64,000 bases of DNA from Trematomus loennbergii. Its lineage: Eukaryota; Chordata; Actinopteri; Perciformes; Nototheniidae. This document shows, one piece after another, positions 31,990-43,839 of the stretch. The stretch covers positions 94,621-158,620 of the forward strand of contig JAAOOA010001131.1 of the NCBI GenBank assembly GCA_012861695.1, read 5' to 3'. The translations under genes were made by a program, and so were the position numbers. The notes under the pieces are model-generated. The model was not told the DNA's origin, ran no database searches, and worked only from the letters and a program-made list of their open reading frames with translations. Each line of letters opens with the position of its first letter. Within the stretch, counting starts at the first letter, position 1.

Positions 31990-33477
31990 ATTCTCAAATA
32001 CGTTTCGCAAGAAACGTATTTCCTTCCACGTTACGTTTGTTATGAACATATCTTAAATACGTTTATTTTCTACATATCTTCTAGAAACCTATTTTCTCTC
32101 ACATGACGTTTGTTATGAACGTATCTTAAATACGTTTGCTTTCTACCTATATTTGCCATTTCTTTTCTAGCTTATAATAATGATAATAGTCATTTATTAA
32201 TATCATTTTAGAGCAAACTTATTTTCGCGCTGGCTGGCGGCTGACTTTTCAGTTGACCAAATCCGTTATTATGCTGGTTAATGGTTAATAATCACAATAT
32301 TGTTTGTAGTCGTTTCATACAGCATTCTCAATTACGTTTAACAAGAAACGTCTTTTGTCCCACGTTACGTTTGTTCTGAACATATCTTAAATACGTTTAT
32401 TTTCTACATATCTTCTAGAAACCTATTTTCTCTCACATGACGTTTGTTATGAACGTATCTTAAATACGTTTGCTTTCTACCTATATTTGCCATTTCTTTT
32501 CTAGCTTATAATAATGATAATAGTCATTTATTAATATCATTTTAGAGCAAACTTATTTTCGCGCTGGCTGGCGGCTGACTTTTCAGTTGACCAAATCCGT
32601 TATTATGCTGGTTAATGGTTAATAATCACAATATTGTTTGTAGTCGTTTCATACAGCATTCTCAATTACGTTTAACAAGAAACGTCTTTTGTCCCACGTT
32701 ACGTTTGTTCTGAACATATCTTAAATACGTTTATTTTCTACATATCTTCTAGAAACCTATTTTCTCTCACATGACGTTTGTTATGAACGTATCTTAAATA
32801 CGTTTGCTTTCTACCTATATTTGCCATTTCTTTTCTAGCTTATAATAATGATAATAGTCATTTATTAATATCATTTTAGAGCAAACTTATTTTCGCGCTG
32901 GCTGGCGGCTGACTTTTCAGTTGACCAAATCCGTTATTATGCTGGTTAATGGTTAATAATCACAATATTGTTTGTAGTCGTTTCATACAGCATTCTCAAT
33001 TACGTTTAACAAGAAACGTCTTTTGTCCCACGTTACGTTTGTTCTGAACATATCTTAAATACGTTTATTTTCTACATATCTTCTAGAAACCTATTTTCTC
33101 TCACATGACGTTTGTTATGAACGTATCTTAAATACGTTTGCTTTCTACCTATATTTGCCATTTCTTTTCTAGCTTATAATAATGATAATAGTCATTTATT
33201 AATATCATTTTAGAGCAAACTTATTTTCGCGCTGGCTGGCGGCTGACTTTTCAGTTGACCAAATCCGTTATTATGCTGGTTAATGGTTAATAATCACAAT
33301 ATTGTTTGTAGTTGTTTCATACAGCATTCTCAATTATGTTTATCAAGAAACGTCTTTTGTCCCACGTTACGTTTGTTCTGAACATATCTTAAATACGTTT
33401 GCTTTCTACCTATCTTTGACATTTCTTTTCTAGCTTATAATAATGATAATAGTCATTTATAAATATCATTTTAGAGC
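31990..33477. repeat. 334-bp tandem satellite, about 4.4 copies
   Basis: The landmark CGCGCTGGCTGGCGGCTGAC recurs every 334 bp (32226, 32560, 32894, 33228). Copies 2 to 4 are almost identical; the first has a variant start and the last has lost about 80 bp. Each unit has inner repeats of GAACATATCTTAAATACGTTT type. Confidence 0.92.
31996..32021. repeat. Perfect hairpin at the satellite edge
   Basis: AAATACGTTTC and GAAACGTATTT form an 11-bp perfect stem around a GCAA loop. The later units have a degenerate version. Confidence 0.7.
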
Positions 33478-33583
33478 ACACATTTGAAATCGACGATCGG
33501 GCTTGATATCCTATGGTTAAATTAAAATCAGTAGGCGAGGCTGTAATTTCGCCAGCTGCGAGGCAGAAAATAATAGTTTTAAC

Positions 33584-33761
33584 ATGCCAAAAAGCTGCTG
33601 TGTCGTTTATTGCACCTCAAACATTAAAACAAATCCAGAGTTACGTGTTTCTGTACTTCCTCTAAGAAGAAAGGACAGTATACAACAGAAGAGCTCTGTG
33701 GCTTCAGGCTGATCGCCGTTCAAATGACAGCTGGTTTCCCCAAAAGTGGGCAGGGCTGTAA
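33584..33761 (+). pseudogene. THAP-domain fragment (frameshifted)
   Basis: ATG 33584 gives MPKSCCVVYCTSN, the C2CH start of a THAP zinc finger, then a frame shift near 33670. The next frame gives RRALWLQADRRSNDSWFPQ, the conserved Trp and FP region. The distal Cys/His pair is missing and a stop follows. THAP domains bind DNA and occur in P-element-like and other transposases as well as host genes. Here it is likely the 5' end of a dead transposon or retained gene fragment. Confidence 0.75.
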
Positions 33762-35257
33762 AGTGACGTAGGAAAGATCCTCAGCTCGCTGATTGGATGT
33801 TTTAGCCGCAATGCACGTCGGGATATGGTGTTAATGCGATATGAAATCCGAAAAAATAATCAGAATTTAGGATGGCCAAAGACATTACACTACCCATAAT
33901 CCCCAGCTATCGTTTGGGACTACAGTCCCGTTGACAAACCCCGTGATTAATCTTCAAGCTCTGGGATTGGATGTTGGAGTGGCAGTGCGCCAAGGTTACG
34001 CCGAGCGCCAAACAGCTCTTTGAAATGGAACGAAACCACGGCAGACTTTCCAAAACTGGACTCGAACGCCCCCCCAGAACTACACATGCTGGCTATTGTG
34101 TTTCGCAACATGTTCTATGGCACGTCTCTACTGGAATTGTAGTTTTAAAAGACGTTTTCGTTTTTCCCAAAATTAGAAGTTGACAGTATTAAACTGTGTA
34201 CAGCCCTGGAGGTTTAGGGGATAGGAAACAAATTGGTGTGTACAAATGTAAAACATGTAATTAATAAATGGGTGAAAATCGCTTGTGTCCATAATGGGAA
34301 GCATTAATATATACCCACATGCCAGCTCATTGTTACTTTCTAATTCTACTCCACTACAATTCAGAGGTTAACCTGGTATTTTTACTCCACTACATTTATT
34401 TTAGTTACTTTGCAGATTCTGATTAATGATGTGAAATATAAACAACCCTTAAAGCAGACTTTAGTTACACCTGAGTAAAATTCAGGGAAAGGTGATTGTC
34501 AAGTGCCAACAATCAGGAGAGATATTAGTTGGTGCTTGAGAAGACTAAACATTTATCTGCAGATCTCTATAAAGTATATTCATTACTCGTTATTCTCTAC
34601 TAATAGTTAATTAAAGACTGTATATAATAGCTATTTTGCACATCCCTTTCAAGATTTTCTAAGGTTTATTGACATATCATATTATACACAACTATGTTGA
34701 AGTTATGCAATTAATGAAAAACTTGGGTCACAGGTTCCTCAACAGTGCATTACAAGACATCTATCAATATGTGTGTATAACTCCACCATTAAACTCAAAT
34801 TCTGCACATGTCTTATACTATCTACATACATAAGAGTATAATTAATATATATATAATATCAGTTAAAATAAGTGCTTCAACACAGTTAACATTGCAGGAA
34901 AGCAATATATTAGACGTTAAGTACTTTGTCAGGCTTAATATTTATCTGTAGATAGATACCCCAAAGCTTTTTTCTTATTTGAAAGAAAACCTAAAGTATT
35001 CTTTAATGTGTTAATAAAGGTTAATTAGTTTGTCTGTTTTGCACATCCTCATATTAATATCTTTGTACATCAGGCACTAAACTGTTTTATTGTAGAGATC
35101 ACTTACAGTATCTTCTTGATTTTTATATTCTATATTTCTATCATTGACCTTCTACTTTCCCCCTATGAAAGTATGTACTCTTAATATTTTATTCATCAAA
35201 TAACATTATTCAACAAAAATAATTAAATAACGTGCTTTAACCACAAGGTACACACAG
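33762..35257. other. Non-genic stretch with a MITE remnant
   Basis: 33860-34160 has ACTAC-type promoter-like words. 34329-34440 (TCTACTCCACTACAATTCAG, TTTTACTCCACTACATTTAT) is a remnant of the same common hAT MITE family as in block Y. The rest is A/T-rich with no gene seen. Confidence 0.45.
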
Positions 35258-35310
35258 TGCTATGCAGAGACTGCCTTCTTCATGTCGTGAATTGCAGCTG
35301 ATGTGTTTAA

Positions 35311-37457
35311 CCTGTTAAGCCCCAAGCCTGTTTTTCAGGTTTCAGGCTCGAAAATGACATGCCCAGAACAAATGACTTTAACTTCACTTCTAAAAGGGTT
35401 AAATTAATAATCTTTTTTCTCAAAGCAATGTTACATCTGTGAGTTGGATGTAGAAGTGTCAGAATCAATATAGATGTTTCTGTGTCAGAGAAAATTCAGA
35501 TGGAACATAGTAAAAAAGTGTAAATACTTACCTCCGCCTAAAAAAAAACCCATTACTTATAGTGAAAACCACCCTTGAATGATGGGTTAGTAGCCTGAAA
35601 GCTTTGGGAATTCAAAGTATAAACTAATAATAAGTACACTGTATCAAGATTGAGGCAAAACAAGTGAAAATTGACCTTTTTAGAGAGGTTTAGGGAAAAA
35701 CAGTCCAGGGGACTAAGCTTTGGGCACATTTGGGCACGTCTGGTTCCATCAGTGCCATTTGACCTTTTTCAGGTACCAGACAGTAAAAATCATTTTATAA
35801 CATTGAATCATCACTATAGGTATTCATTCCATAAAAAAAAAAAAAAAAAAAATAAAAATAAATAAAAATAAAAAAGATTGTAAAATTATTGTAAAATAAA
35901 AAAAATAAAAATATATATATTTAAGTGTGTGTGTGGGGTGGTGTGTGGGTGTGTGGGAAGTTCCCTCTTTGCATGAGATGCATGTTTACTTGCACAATAA
36001 AAATGAGGAAACATTTGACTCCAACTGGAGCAGATTTATATAAAATAATGTTAGCACTAACACAATAACACCACACTTTAGGTAAAAAAAAAATTGGGTG
36101 ATAAAAACTCTCAAAACTTTATACAAACCAACCCTGAATGTTATGGTATTATTGCAGTAAGTCATGCCATGCCCTGAAACAGTTCTTTTTGGGAGTGAAG
36201 CACAGAGGGACCTGACACTTCCTGAAGTACACAGGTGTCTTCACCCTTCTGCTGCCAGCATCAGAGCACTTCCTGCAGTACCTCCTGACCGTGGTGGCAT
36301 CTTCCCCATAATGCTCGGGCATGCATGTCAGTGATGGTGTGGGGGTTGGTGGGCGGGGTGATGCTGCTGCAGGGTCTCCAGAAAACTCAACCATTTCTTT
36401 TGCAAGCTGCTCCTTGAAGGACTTCTGGGTGTGTGGGTTCGTCCTGCCGGGGTCACCCCTCCTCTTGTGCAGCTCCTTCACGGAAATGTCCATAAAATGG
36501 TAAAAAAAAGAAAACAAATAGATTAATTCACTGGCTTGTACTTTCAAAAATGTAACTCAAATCAGAAATAATTTCTCTACAACAACAGTAATGCAACAAC
36601 AAATCCGGCTGTTTTTGCTGATAATCCTGCTGTCTCGCTGTCCCGGTGATCTGCCGGTGATCTGCGCTCCTCTCAATGTTTTCTGCTGCGTCAAAAATGT
36701 AGCAAGAGTGTGGGGTAAGCAGCATACTGGCCTGATGTACACTTACGCAGGACCCTATCTCTGGAACCCATTGGTCGATTTGCGTGATTTACACCTTTTT
36801 TGAATCGTTAGAGCCAATAGAATCGAGTGGCAGTTGGAAAATACGTAAATACTTTACGGCGGGGGAGGGGGAGCTATGCGTAAACTGCATGTCAAGCAGC
36901 TGAAGCTACGGACCCTAATCTTTGTACCTACTTTTCTGCCATGAATGAAAGGATTGATTGATCAGAAACAATTCTAACGTGACTAAAATATATTGGATTA
37001 ACCTTGAGCAGCGTTTTTATTCCGTTGAACACAACTTTTGATCACAAAAATCACAAGGTAAGACCTAATTATTGTCATGGATTTCAAAACTGATGTTGTT
37101 TATTTGCTATGTTCTGGCTGCTAGCTCAGTGAGTTCTTGTCATCCAGTGATGATACTTATATCAAAATAATCAGTGGAGTATCAGCTTTCAGATGATATG
37201 TAGTTTGTGCAGAACATATTATTATTAAAAATCGTTTTTGCTAGTTAGCTCCTGAAGTAGCATTAGCCCGTTTTCTCTAGGGGCTAATGCTAACGCTTCT
37301 TGTGAGACTTGTGTTTTAGACATCAGTTAGCTGAGTTTTTTCCCGTTAGAATGGTATAACACATTCATCGTTTTTGAAAATATATATTTAAAATATTAAG
37401 AAGTGTCGTGAAAAAAAAAAAGAATACCCGCCGACGGGGTCGTTGGGGCTTAACAGG
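35311..37457 (-). mobile_element. piggyBac element, internally deleted
   Basis: Termini CCTGTTAAGCCCCAA and TTGGGGCTTAACAGG are flanked by TTAA on both sides (35307-35310, 37458-37461). X1 (near 17706) and X3 (near 61740) hold the empty TTAA site. Only the end of the transposase remains. Confidence 0.9.
36149..36547 (-). pseudogene. piggyBac transposase C-terminal fragment
   Basis: The minus-strand frame reads MDISVKELHKRR, then KSFKEQLAKEMVEF and the Cys-rich end RRYCRKCSDAG, TPVYFRKCQVPLCFTPKKNCF and WHDLL. This matches the end of piggyBac transposases, whose C-terminal zinc-binding domain binds the termini. The catalytic DDD core is absent. Confidence 0.8.
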
Positions 37458-37461
37458 TTAA

Positions 37462-37858
37462 TATGGCAATTGGCAAAAGTTTGACATTTGACTTATGCAA
37501 CATTCGCAAGTTGTACATTTGACTCATACAATAACCCACCTTCGAGTGATGCTCTAGTTTCTTCATGTTTTTTTTTTTCTCCCTCTTGCTTGCGCCGGAC
37601 TGAAACTGTCTTTTCGCCGACATCTCTTCACCTGCACTAGTGGCCGTATCAAAGCCGTGATTGGTCAGATGTCGATTCATTGCAACGGTGTCGGGTTACA
37701 GACGTGCTCCCCTTGTCACCTCTCACTCTCGCGTGTCAGCGCGGGGGGGGAACTGCGCTGAGAACTGCGCACAAGCCAAGCTCATAAGCCGAGGCCCCCT
37801 GCGCAATGTGAGGCCCCATGCAGCCTGCATGATCGGCCTGTAGGGAGGGACGGCCCTG
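37462..37858 (-). mobile_element. 5' end of a ZMYM1/TTF-like hAT (X2)
   Basis: Terminus CAGGGCCGTCCC on the minus strand at 37847-37858; the frame MSAKRQFQSGASKREKK is near 37620-37570. Uninterrupted version of X1, which shows the ERV target site near 37810. Confidence 0.6.
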
Positions 37859-37960
37859 GCCCCCTGCACCCCGAAAGACCTCAGTCTCCTCAGCAGAAAG
37901 AGTCTGCTCTGTCCCTTCTTGCAAAGAGCAGCAGAATTATCAGTCCAGTCCAGTTTATTG
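37859..37960 (-). mobile_element. LINE RT C-terminal fragment (X2, a)
   Basis: The minus strand reads the same LFLLRRLRSFG segment as at 23459. Confidence 0.55.
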
Positions 37961-38325
37961 TTCAGATAGTTGTTTGCATAAGTAGGCTATATTTTTCGTT
38001 TAGTTTATTTAATAAGTTAATTTCAGGACAACTTGGGGAATTTTGTTTGTTTGTTATGAGTTTTAAATATATTTTGAAAGTGGAGATAGAGAGAGAGAAG
38101 CAGCGCTGTCTGCATAGTTGCAATACCCTAGCTCAAGCATTTATGCAACTTATGTGCCGGTGTGTCCATGGTTTTGAGTCTGTGTGTGTTGAGCGCAGCG
38201 CCTTCTGCTTTTTGCAGTACGGTAACTACAGTAGGACTAAGCATACCGGTAGTTTCTGTAGACCTGTCTGCCCGTTTTGTGAGTGCACTGCGCGCGTGCG
38301 CACTTGTGGCATTGTTTGGGATGAC

Positions 38326-38702
38326 CAGTGGCGGTTCTAGACCAATTTGACTGGGGGGCCATGGGCCAGTTATTTTCTGAGGGGGGCACAATAAATGCAG
38401 GGCGAAAAAGACAAAGACAGTATGAAGTAATTGCGCATAAGAAAACAATGCAATACAGTTATTGGTATTTTTTTCAGTACACATATTTATTTCAGATACT
38501 TATAGTTACAGTTTTTACGCTGGGTCCGACTAAAATGACAAATAGTGTTAGTTCCGCCTATTCCGTCAGCCAAGACATCGTTTAATCATAAACTTTTTTT
38601 TATTTGTTTATTTGTTATTTTCAGGGGGGCCACAGGGGGGTCCAAAGTCAGTGTTAGGGGGAAACTGTCCCCCCCTGCCTCCCTCCCCTAGAACCGCCCC
38701 TG
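38326..38702. mobile_element. hAT-like MITE (X2)
   Basis: Paralogue of 23936-24310 with CAGTGGCGGTTCTAG ends. Confidence 0.7.
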
Positions 38703-38872
38703 CACCACAGACTGGTAAAACATCTGCAGCAGCCTAGTGCAGACGTTGAAGGACCTGAGCCTCCTCAGGAAGAACAGCTCGCCCCTTCCTGAAGAGAGCA
38801 TCAGTCAAAGTCAACTTTATTGTCAATCTTTCAGTTTGTGTGTACAGAGAGATCGAAATACCGTTTCCCACA
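38703..38872 (-). mobile_element. LINE RT C-terminal fragment (X2, b)
   Basis: Paralogue of 24311-24480; CTAGTGCAG here changes the TRLLQM codons slightly. Confidence 0.65.
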
Positions 38873-38880
38873 ATCCAGAG

Positions 38881-40493
38881 CAGGGGTCGGCAACCCCTGG
38901 CACGCGTGCCAGCATTGGCACACTAGGAATAAGTGTGCAAAATATTTAAATTGTATTTTTCGGATCCTGAACGAGACCGCCGCCAGAGCGCGTCTCCCCG
39001 TTACCTGCAGAAGGAAGCCTTGCACGCAGCGCAGCCCCGCTCTGTTTAACTCCAGGTGACTTTTTTTTTCCTCCGTGGTGCAGGGCTGATCGTTTCACCA
39101 CAGAGGAAAGCACTTCACAAATTGCAGTACCCATAAGGAGCTGTACAAATGATGCAGTTTTTGCGTGGCTGTGTCTTTAGTTGAAATCTTGGGGATCTGC
39201 TCATCTCTCATTGAAATAATATGCTACAAAGGGCGGACTGGCCATCTGTGTGTTGATCTTTCCTGTCGGCTCCCAGACCGTAGGGCAGAAGCAACAAGCT
39301 TCAGGTTCAATAACCCACTTTAGCTTAAATGACTGGAGAGAGGCGAGCTCTTCTTGGGAGGCCGTTGCATTTATTTAGCTGTTCTTCTGTTTCGCAAAAT
39401 ACACCTCTTTTTTCTGCTGCCTCATTTCACTTCCAGAAACATACACACGCTTGCTCACTCTCGCTCTACCCTCTCTCTCTCTTATGGCGCATTTCCACTA
39501 CACGGTCGGCCTCGGCCACACTCGGTACGGCTCGGTACGGATTGGCCGCGTTGGGCCTTAACAGGGCCGACTCACTTCATGCTGCGCTTCCATTACAGTT
39601 TAGGAACTGGGGCAGTAACTATAGTAACGCAGTGTAGGCGGAGCCGTGACGTCATCTTCAATGAGAACTCCAGAAAACACAACACAGCCGTTAGCTGATA
39701 GCACTCAGAGCTCACAGCTCCTTATATATGTTCAGAAACTCGACAAAAGTTAAACAAGTACAAACCACAGACTGCCTGTGTCATGGTGAATACAGTCGCT
39801 GCTTTATTTATGTCTGTATAGGCCGTTGTTGTGAGTGTGGACGGTCGGGGCATATACTGCGTTAGCTTAGCCAATCTCCATCTAGAAAAACACGCATTTT
39901 AAAAGGTTTTTCGCCTGCCGTCTGTCTGCAGACTTGTCAAAGCATTAATTCATGGTTTTTACTAACCGGTATCAGTATGTTGTTACTTCGGCATCATTTT
40001 GAAACGTGTATTACAATTAAATCACGGTCAAATATGTCCATCTTGTTGTAGTTGGAGCCCTCTTGCCAGCGCTCCTCTCTCTAGTTTAGCATACTCAGCC
40101 CGACTCAGCCCTGTTTGTTGGCCTCGATAGAACCACAATTTTCTAGGGCCAGAAAAGAGGTGAAAAAGTGGCCCCGCGCCGTGCCGCGCCGGAACTAGGC
40201 CTAGTGGAAGCACAACCAAAAAAGGGGACGGCACGACACGGCACGCTTAAAGCGAGCTCCGCGCTGCAGTGGAACTGCGCCATTAAAGGGACAGCGATCC
40301 CATCTCACTCTGCATGACCCTAATATCATAACATGTGTGTTCTGGAGAATCACAGAACGGACGATCGCCCTTATTATTATGCCGTTTAAACCAATTATTT
40401 AAATGTGTTTGTTAAATTCGGCATCATGTAAGTTGCGCTGACAACAATTTCTTTTTTAATGGCACTTCATATCAAAAAGGTTGCCGACCCCTG
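38881..40493. mobile_element. Non-autonomous hAT with 8-bp duplication
   Basis: Ends are CAGGGGTCGGCAACC and GGTTGCCGACCCCTG. ATCCAGAG flanks both sides (38873-38880, 40494-40501). X3 (near 63183) keeps the single ATCCAGAG. It contains a nested Harbinger and no transposase. Confidence 0.92.
39485..40282. mobile_element. PIF/Harbinger-type MITE nested in the hAT
   Basis: TGGCGCATTTCCACT and AGTGGAACTGCGCCA ends with TTA on both sides (39482-39484, 40283-40285). Subterminal CTCGGTACGG and CGCGCCG repeats. No coding. Confidence 0.82.
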
Positions 40494-40544
40494 ATCCAGA
40501 GGAATACAAAATACAAATATGTGTACAAATATGTATACAAATAT

Positions 40545-40685
40545 TACATTACATTACATGTTACTTGTTAGACGCTTTTATCCAAAGCGACTTACATACT
40601 CAATACTGTGGGCAATCCCCACAGGAGCAATTTGGGGTGAAGTGTCTCAGGGACACAACGACACGCTCGGGCTGGCTCTGCAAAC
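40545..40685 (+). repeat. Common teleost interspersed repeat (X2)
   Basis: Same GACGCTTTTATCCAAAGCGA pattern as at 24528. Confidence 0.6.
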
Positions 40686-40930
40686 AATATTGAATCTGGA
40701 CGGATACTTTTTTAAGGAAATCGTTTTTATTTTTTATTATAATTATTGTGAAATGTATTATGTTTTCGTCATTATTACAACAAATACACACTTGCAACTG
40801 ATAACACTGGCAATGATTTTATATTTATTAGACTATTCCAAAAAAATCATGCTTCAAAGAAAGTGGGGAACGGCGATCCCCGCGTCCAACGACCACTGCT
40901 GCCATCCAAAAAGGAGAAAGTGATTTTGAG

Positions 40931-41050
40931 ATGGAATCAGAGGACAGTGACACTGCTATGAGTGAAGAAGAGGCAGAAGAAGATGCCTGTGGACAAGTGG
41001 ACAAAGAAAACCAACAACAAGCCATCCCTCATATACTTATGTTCATATAA
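40931..41050 (+). other. Acidic mini-ORF (X2, longest version)
   Basis: From ATG 40931 the frame runs 39 codons to TAA 41048-41050 because CAA replaces the stop seen in X1 and X3 (ENQQQAIPHILMFI). Upstream the same frame is open through TTTAAIQKGESDFE. Unknown origin. Confidence 0.3.
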
Positions 41051-41236
41051 TAACTTGCTTTATATTTTGTTTTTGTCATTGTTAATGTGTAAAGTCAACA
41101 TGTATATTTTCTACTTTCTTGTTTATTTCCGGTCTTTTTTAATCGTTATTGTACAATGCCATGTCTTTTATGCTGCTGAAACACAACAATGTCCCAAATT
41201 GAGATCAATAAAGTACTATCTTATCTTATCTCTTAT
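41040..41236 (+). mobile_element. LINE 3' tail (X2)
   Basis: Same tail as in X1, ending ATCAATAAAGTACTATC plus TTATC repeats. Confidence 0.6.
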
Positions 41237-42592
41237 CTGAACCCAATGGCCGCCCAGTCAGTGATTATGTGGACATCGAGCCCCAACCAAATAAACACAC
41301 CAAGCCCCGTGACAGGTATCGCTGGCTGAAAAAAAATTTGATCAGTCCCAATACTGATTCTCTGCTCCAGATATCACAGAGGATGTAATTTCTGCAAAGC
41401 TCTAAAGATGCCAAAGCAGGAGATGCTGAACAGGAGACAGTTTCAGGCAGATCTAGCATCCTCTCTCATCCTGGTAACAATGCTTTTCTGCTTTTCTGAA
41501 ATACAGAAGAGGATTAGGACCACATGTGGATTTATCTTTTGGACCTGACCAAAACTGATTTTTTCTTTTGAGTAATAAATCAAAATTCTTACTTAAATCT
41601 CAGATCAATGAAAACTAATTCTGAAGGTTTTCATGAAAATAAATAAAATATATTTAAGAAAAAGTCAGATTTCTGAGATTTTCTTTAAAAAAGATTGAAA
41701 ATCTGAATTTCTTTTGTAAAACATTTTTTTTTATCAGAATTCTGACTTTCACTAAAGAACATGTTGAGGTCTGACCAAAGGGATTTTTTCCTAACTTTAA
41801 TCTCAGATTTCTGTCATTTCATTAAAAAAAAGGAATAAAAAAATATATTTATTCTGAATTCTGAGATTTTAGCAGTAAAACAAGAACTACATGTATTAAA
41901 AATTCAACTCAACTTAGTGCAGCTTCACTGGAGAGGAGAGATCATTCATTTTAAGATTACAAACAAAGACTGAGATTTTCACTTGTGTCCTCTTAGCTCT
42001 TTTATTAACAAGAAAAACTCCAACATTTTGTTTTGTACAGACATGTAAATGTGGCACTCATCTCACATCTTGAACATAGAAACACAATTTATTACAAACT
42101 CAACCTGTTAGCTTTTCTTTTAATGTGTTTTATTTCCTTCTTGAAAGTTTAATTTATGCATTCAACACATTGAGACTTAGTCAAAAATAAAAGACATTTA
42201 GAATAAAATATCTACAATGAAAGAAGCTCTGGTGCTTTCTCTCTCTTATGCTTTACAAGAGAAACAACAACATACAAATACATCAATATCGATATTCAAC
42301 AAATATTTAGAGCAAAGTTTACATTTCCATGCAGAGAAATATGAGTTGAGGTTAACAGAAATCCTCCTGAGCAGTGACAGCCTCCATGGCTAAACAGACA
42401 CAGGAAGGAGCGCCGCCTAAAGAAACTCCAACATCTACAGAACAACTCGTGAGAAGATGTTAAAGCACATCCCATAATGTTTGATTGACAGCTGATCTCT
42501 GTGCAGTGAAGACATGAACAATCAGCTCTCAGCAACAATGATGGACACACAATGAGTTTAAGAAGTAGAAGAGTTCCTCAAATGACTTCAGG

Positions 42593-43433
42593 CTATTTCA
42601 GTTTACAAAACTCAGCTGTGTCTCCATCATGATAAGGCCAAACTCCAGCATGTAGCGGCTGAGTGAATGTGGTATGGACTCTGTGGAGGAGAGTCATGGT
42701 TTCAGAGATGCTGTAGAAGGACAGAATACCTGCTCTGTGATCCAGGTACACTCCTACTCTGGAGGACTGAGGACCTGAGACGGGAGTTTTGATACAGTCG
42801 TAACGAAATAAATAACTGTTTTGTTGACACTCTAAGGACCAAGATTTGTCATTGAGTCCAAATCCACTTCCATCCTCTGCTCTGCTGATATTCTTGTATG
42901 CGACTGCTACAGAAACGTCCCCCTCTCTGCTCCACCTCCCAGTAACAACGTCCAGTCAGACTCTCTCTACTCAGGACCTGAGAACAATGAGTGAATCTGT
43001 CTGGGTGACTAGAATAAGACTGATGTTGTACTATGCGTGTTGCTTTTCTGCTCCCCTCAGATAATACCAGCAGTGTGTTTGCTGTGTTTGGATCCAGAGT
43101 GATCTCCTGTGAATATTTTAAGAACCCAGCTCTGGTGGTGGGCTCTGCTGCTGACAGTAAAACATCCACTTCAGTCGATGAGACGTTTGTCCATTCCTCC
43201 TCCACTAAAGCTGCTAACATGGTGTTTTTCAGCAGGACAGGCCTCGGTGTGAAGCTCTGCCTACACTGAGGGCAGCTGTGGATCTTCTTCTCATCCTCTC
43301 CATCCCAGAAGCCTTTAATACACTTCATGCAGTAGCTGTGTCCACAGGTAGTCGTCACCGGATCCTTCAGTAGATCCAGACAGATCGAACAAGAGAAGGT
43401 TTCCCGGTCCAGCTGAACTCCTTTCTGCGCCAT
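42593..43433 (-). pseudogene. TRIM copy C: RING joined directly to PRY-SPRY
   Basis: From ATG 43433 the frame has the intact RING ([23 protein letters not shown]), then MLAALVE joined to [21 protein letters not shown]-box1, B-box2 and the coiled coil (about 800 bp) are missing, with a short CTCC-type microhomology at the join (43198-43204). The frame stays open through PRY and [10 protein letters not shown] to a stop at 42849. SPRY then continues out of frame. A RING-SPRY protein without the coiled coil could not dimerise in the usual TRIM way. Confidence 0.85.
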
Positions 43434-43463
43434 TTCCCCTCTCAGTAGCAGCGAGTGTCTGAG

Positions 43464-43473
43464 TTTCACTTCC
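43464..43473 (-). promoter_or_regulatory. EICE-like motif upstream of TRIM C
   Basis: GGAAGTGAAA on the minus strand. The second half differs here (CTGAGAGCTGAAACT), but the EICE core is unchanged. Confidence 0.42.
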
Positions 43474-43839
43474 TGAGAGCTGAAACTATGTGAGCTGTGA
43501 TCTGAACAGCATGGGTGTGTGCAGTGAATGTGGCCTATCAGCTCTTGTTCTTTACCCACATGTTGGTTACACCCATCCTCCTCAGTGTGGATCTAAAGGG
43601 GAGGAGCCAGGACATACAGAGTGGAGCTGGCTGTGTCTGAGAGCAGGAAGAAGAGGGAGGGCTTATCAAACTCTGACTCATTCCAGCAGGAGGAGCAGCG
43701 CTGACACTCTGAACTGTTTCCTCATTCACAAACGGAGCCTCGCTTACAACCTGCTCTACATTTTGAAAACAGTCTTCAGCTGTAAAATATTTGTTTTAAA
43801 TTCAGGCTTTTGTAGCAAACAGCTCCACACTCATGGTGG

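Larger units (their letters stand above)
35258..41370. repeat. Segmental duplication block X, copy 2
   Basis: Same order as X1, without the ERV. It carries a piggyBac at 35311-37457 and a hAT at 38881-40493 that X1 and X3 lack. Confidence 0.88.

Noticed and set aside
31990..33477. CRISPR-like array
   Set aside because: The 334-bp units are continuous tandem repeats with no spacers, in eukaryotic DNA.
35671..35865. 64-codon frame MTFLERFREKQ
   Set aside because: Inside the piggyBac, ends in a poly-Lys run from an A-rich microsatellite; no domain.
38887..38960. Host gene exon in the CAGGGGTCGGCAACC element
   Set aside because: Terminal repeats and the 8-bp duplication show a non-autonomous hAT; frames inside are short and without domains.
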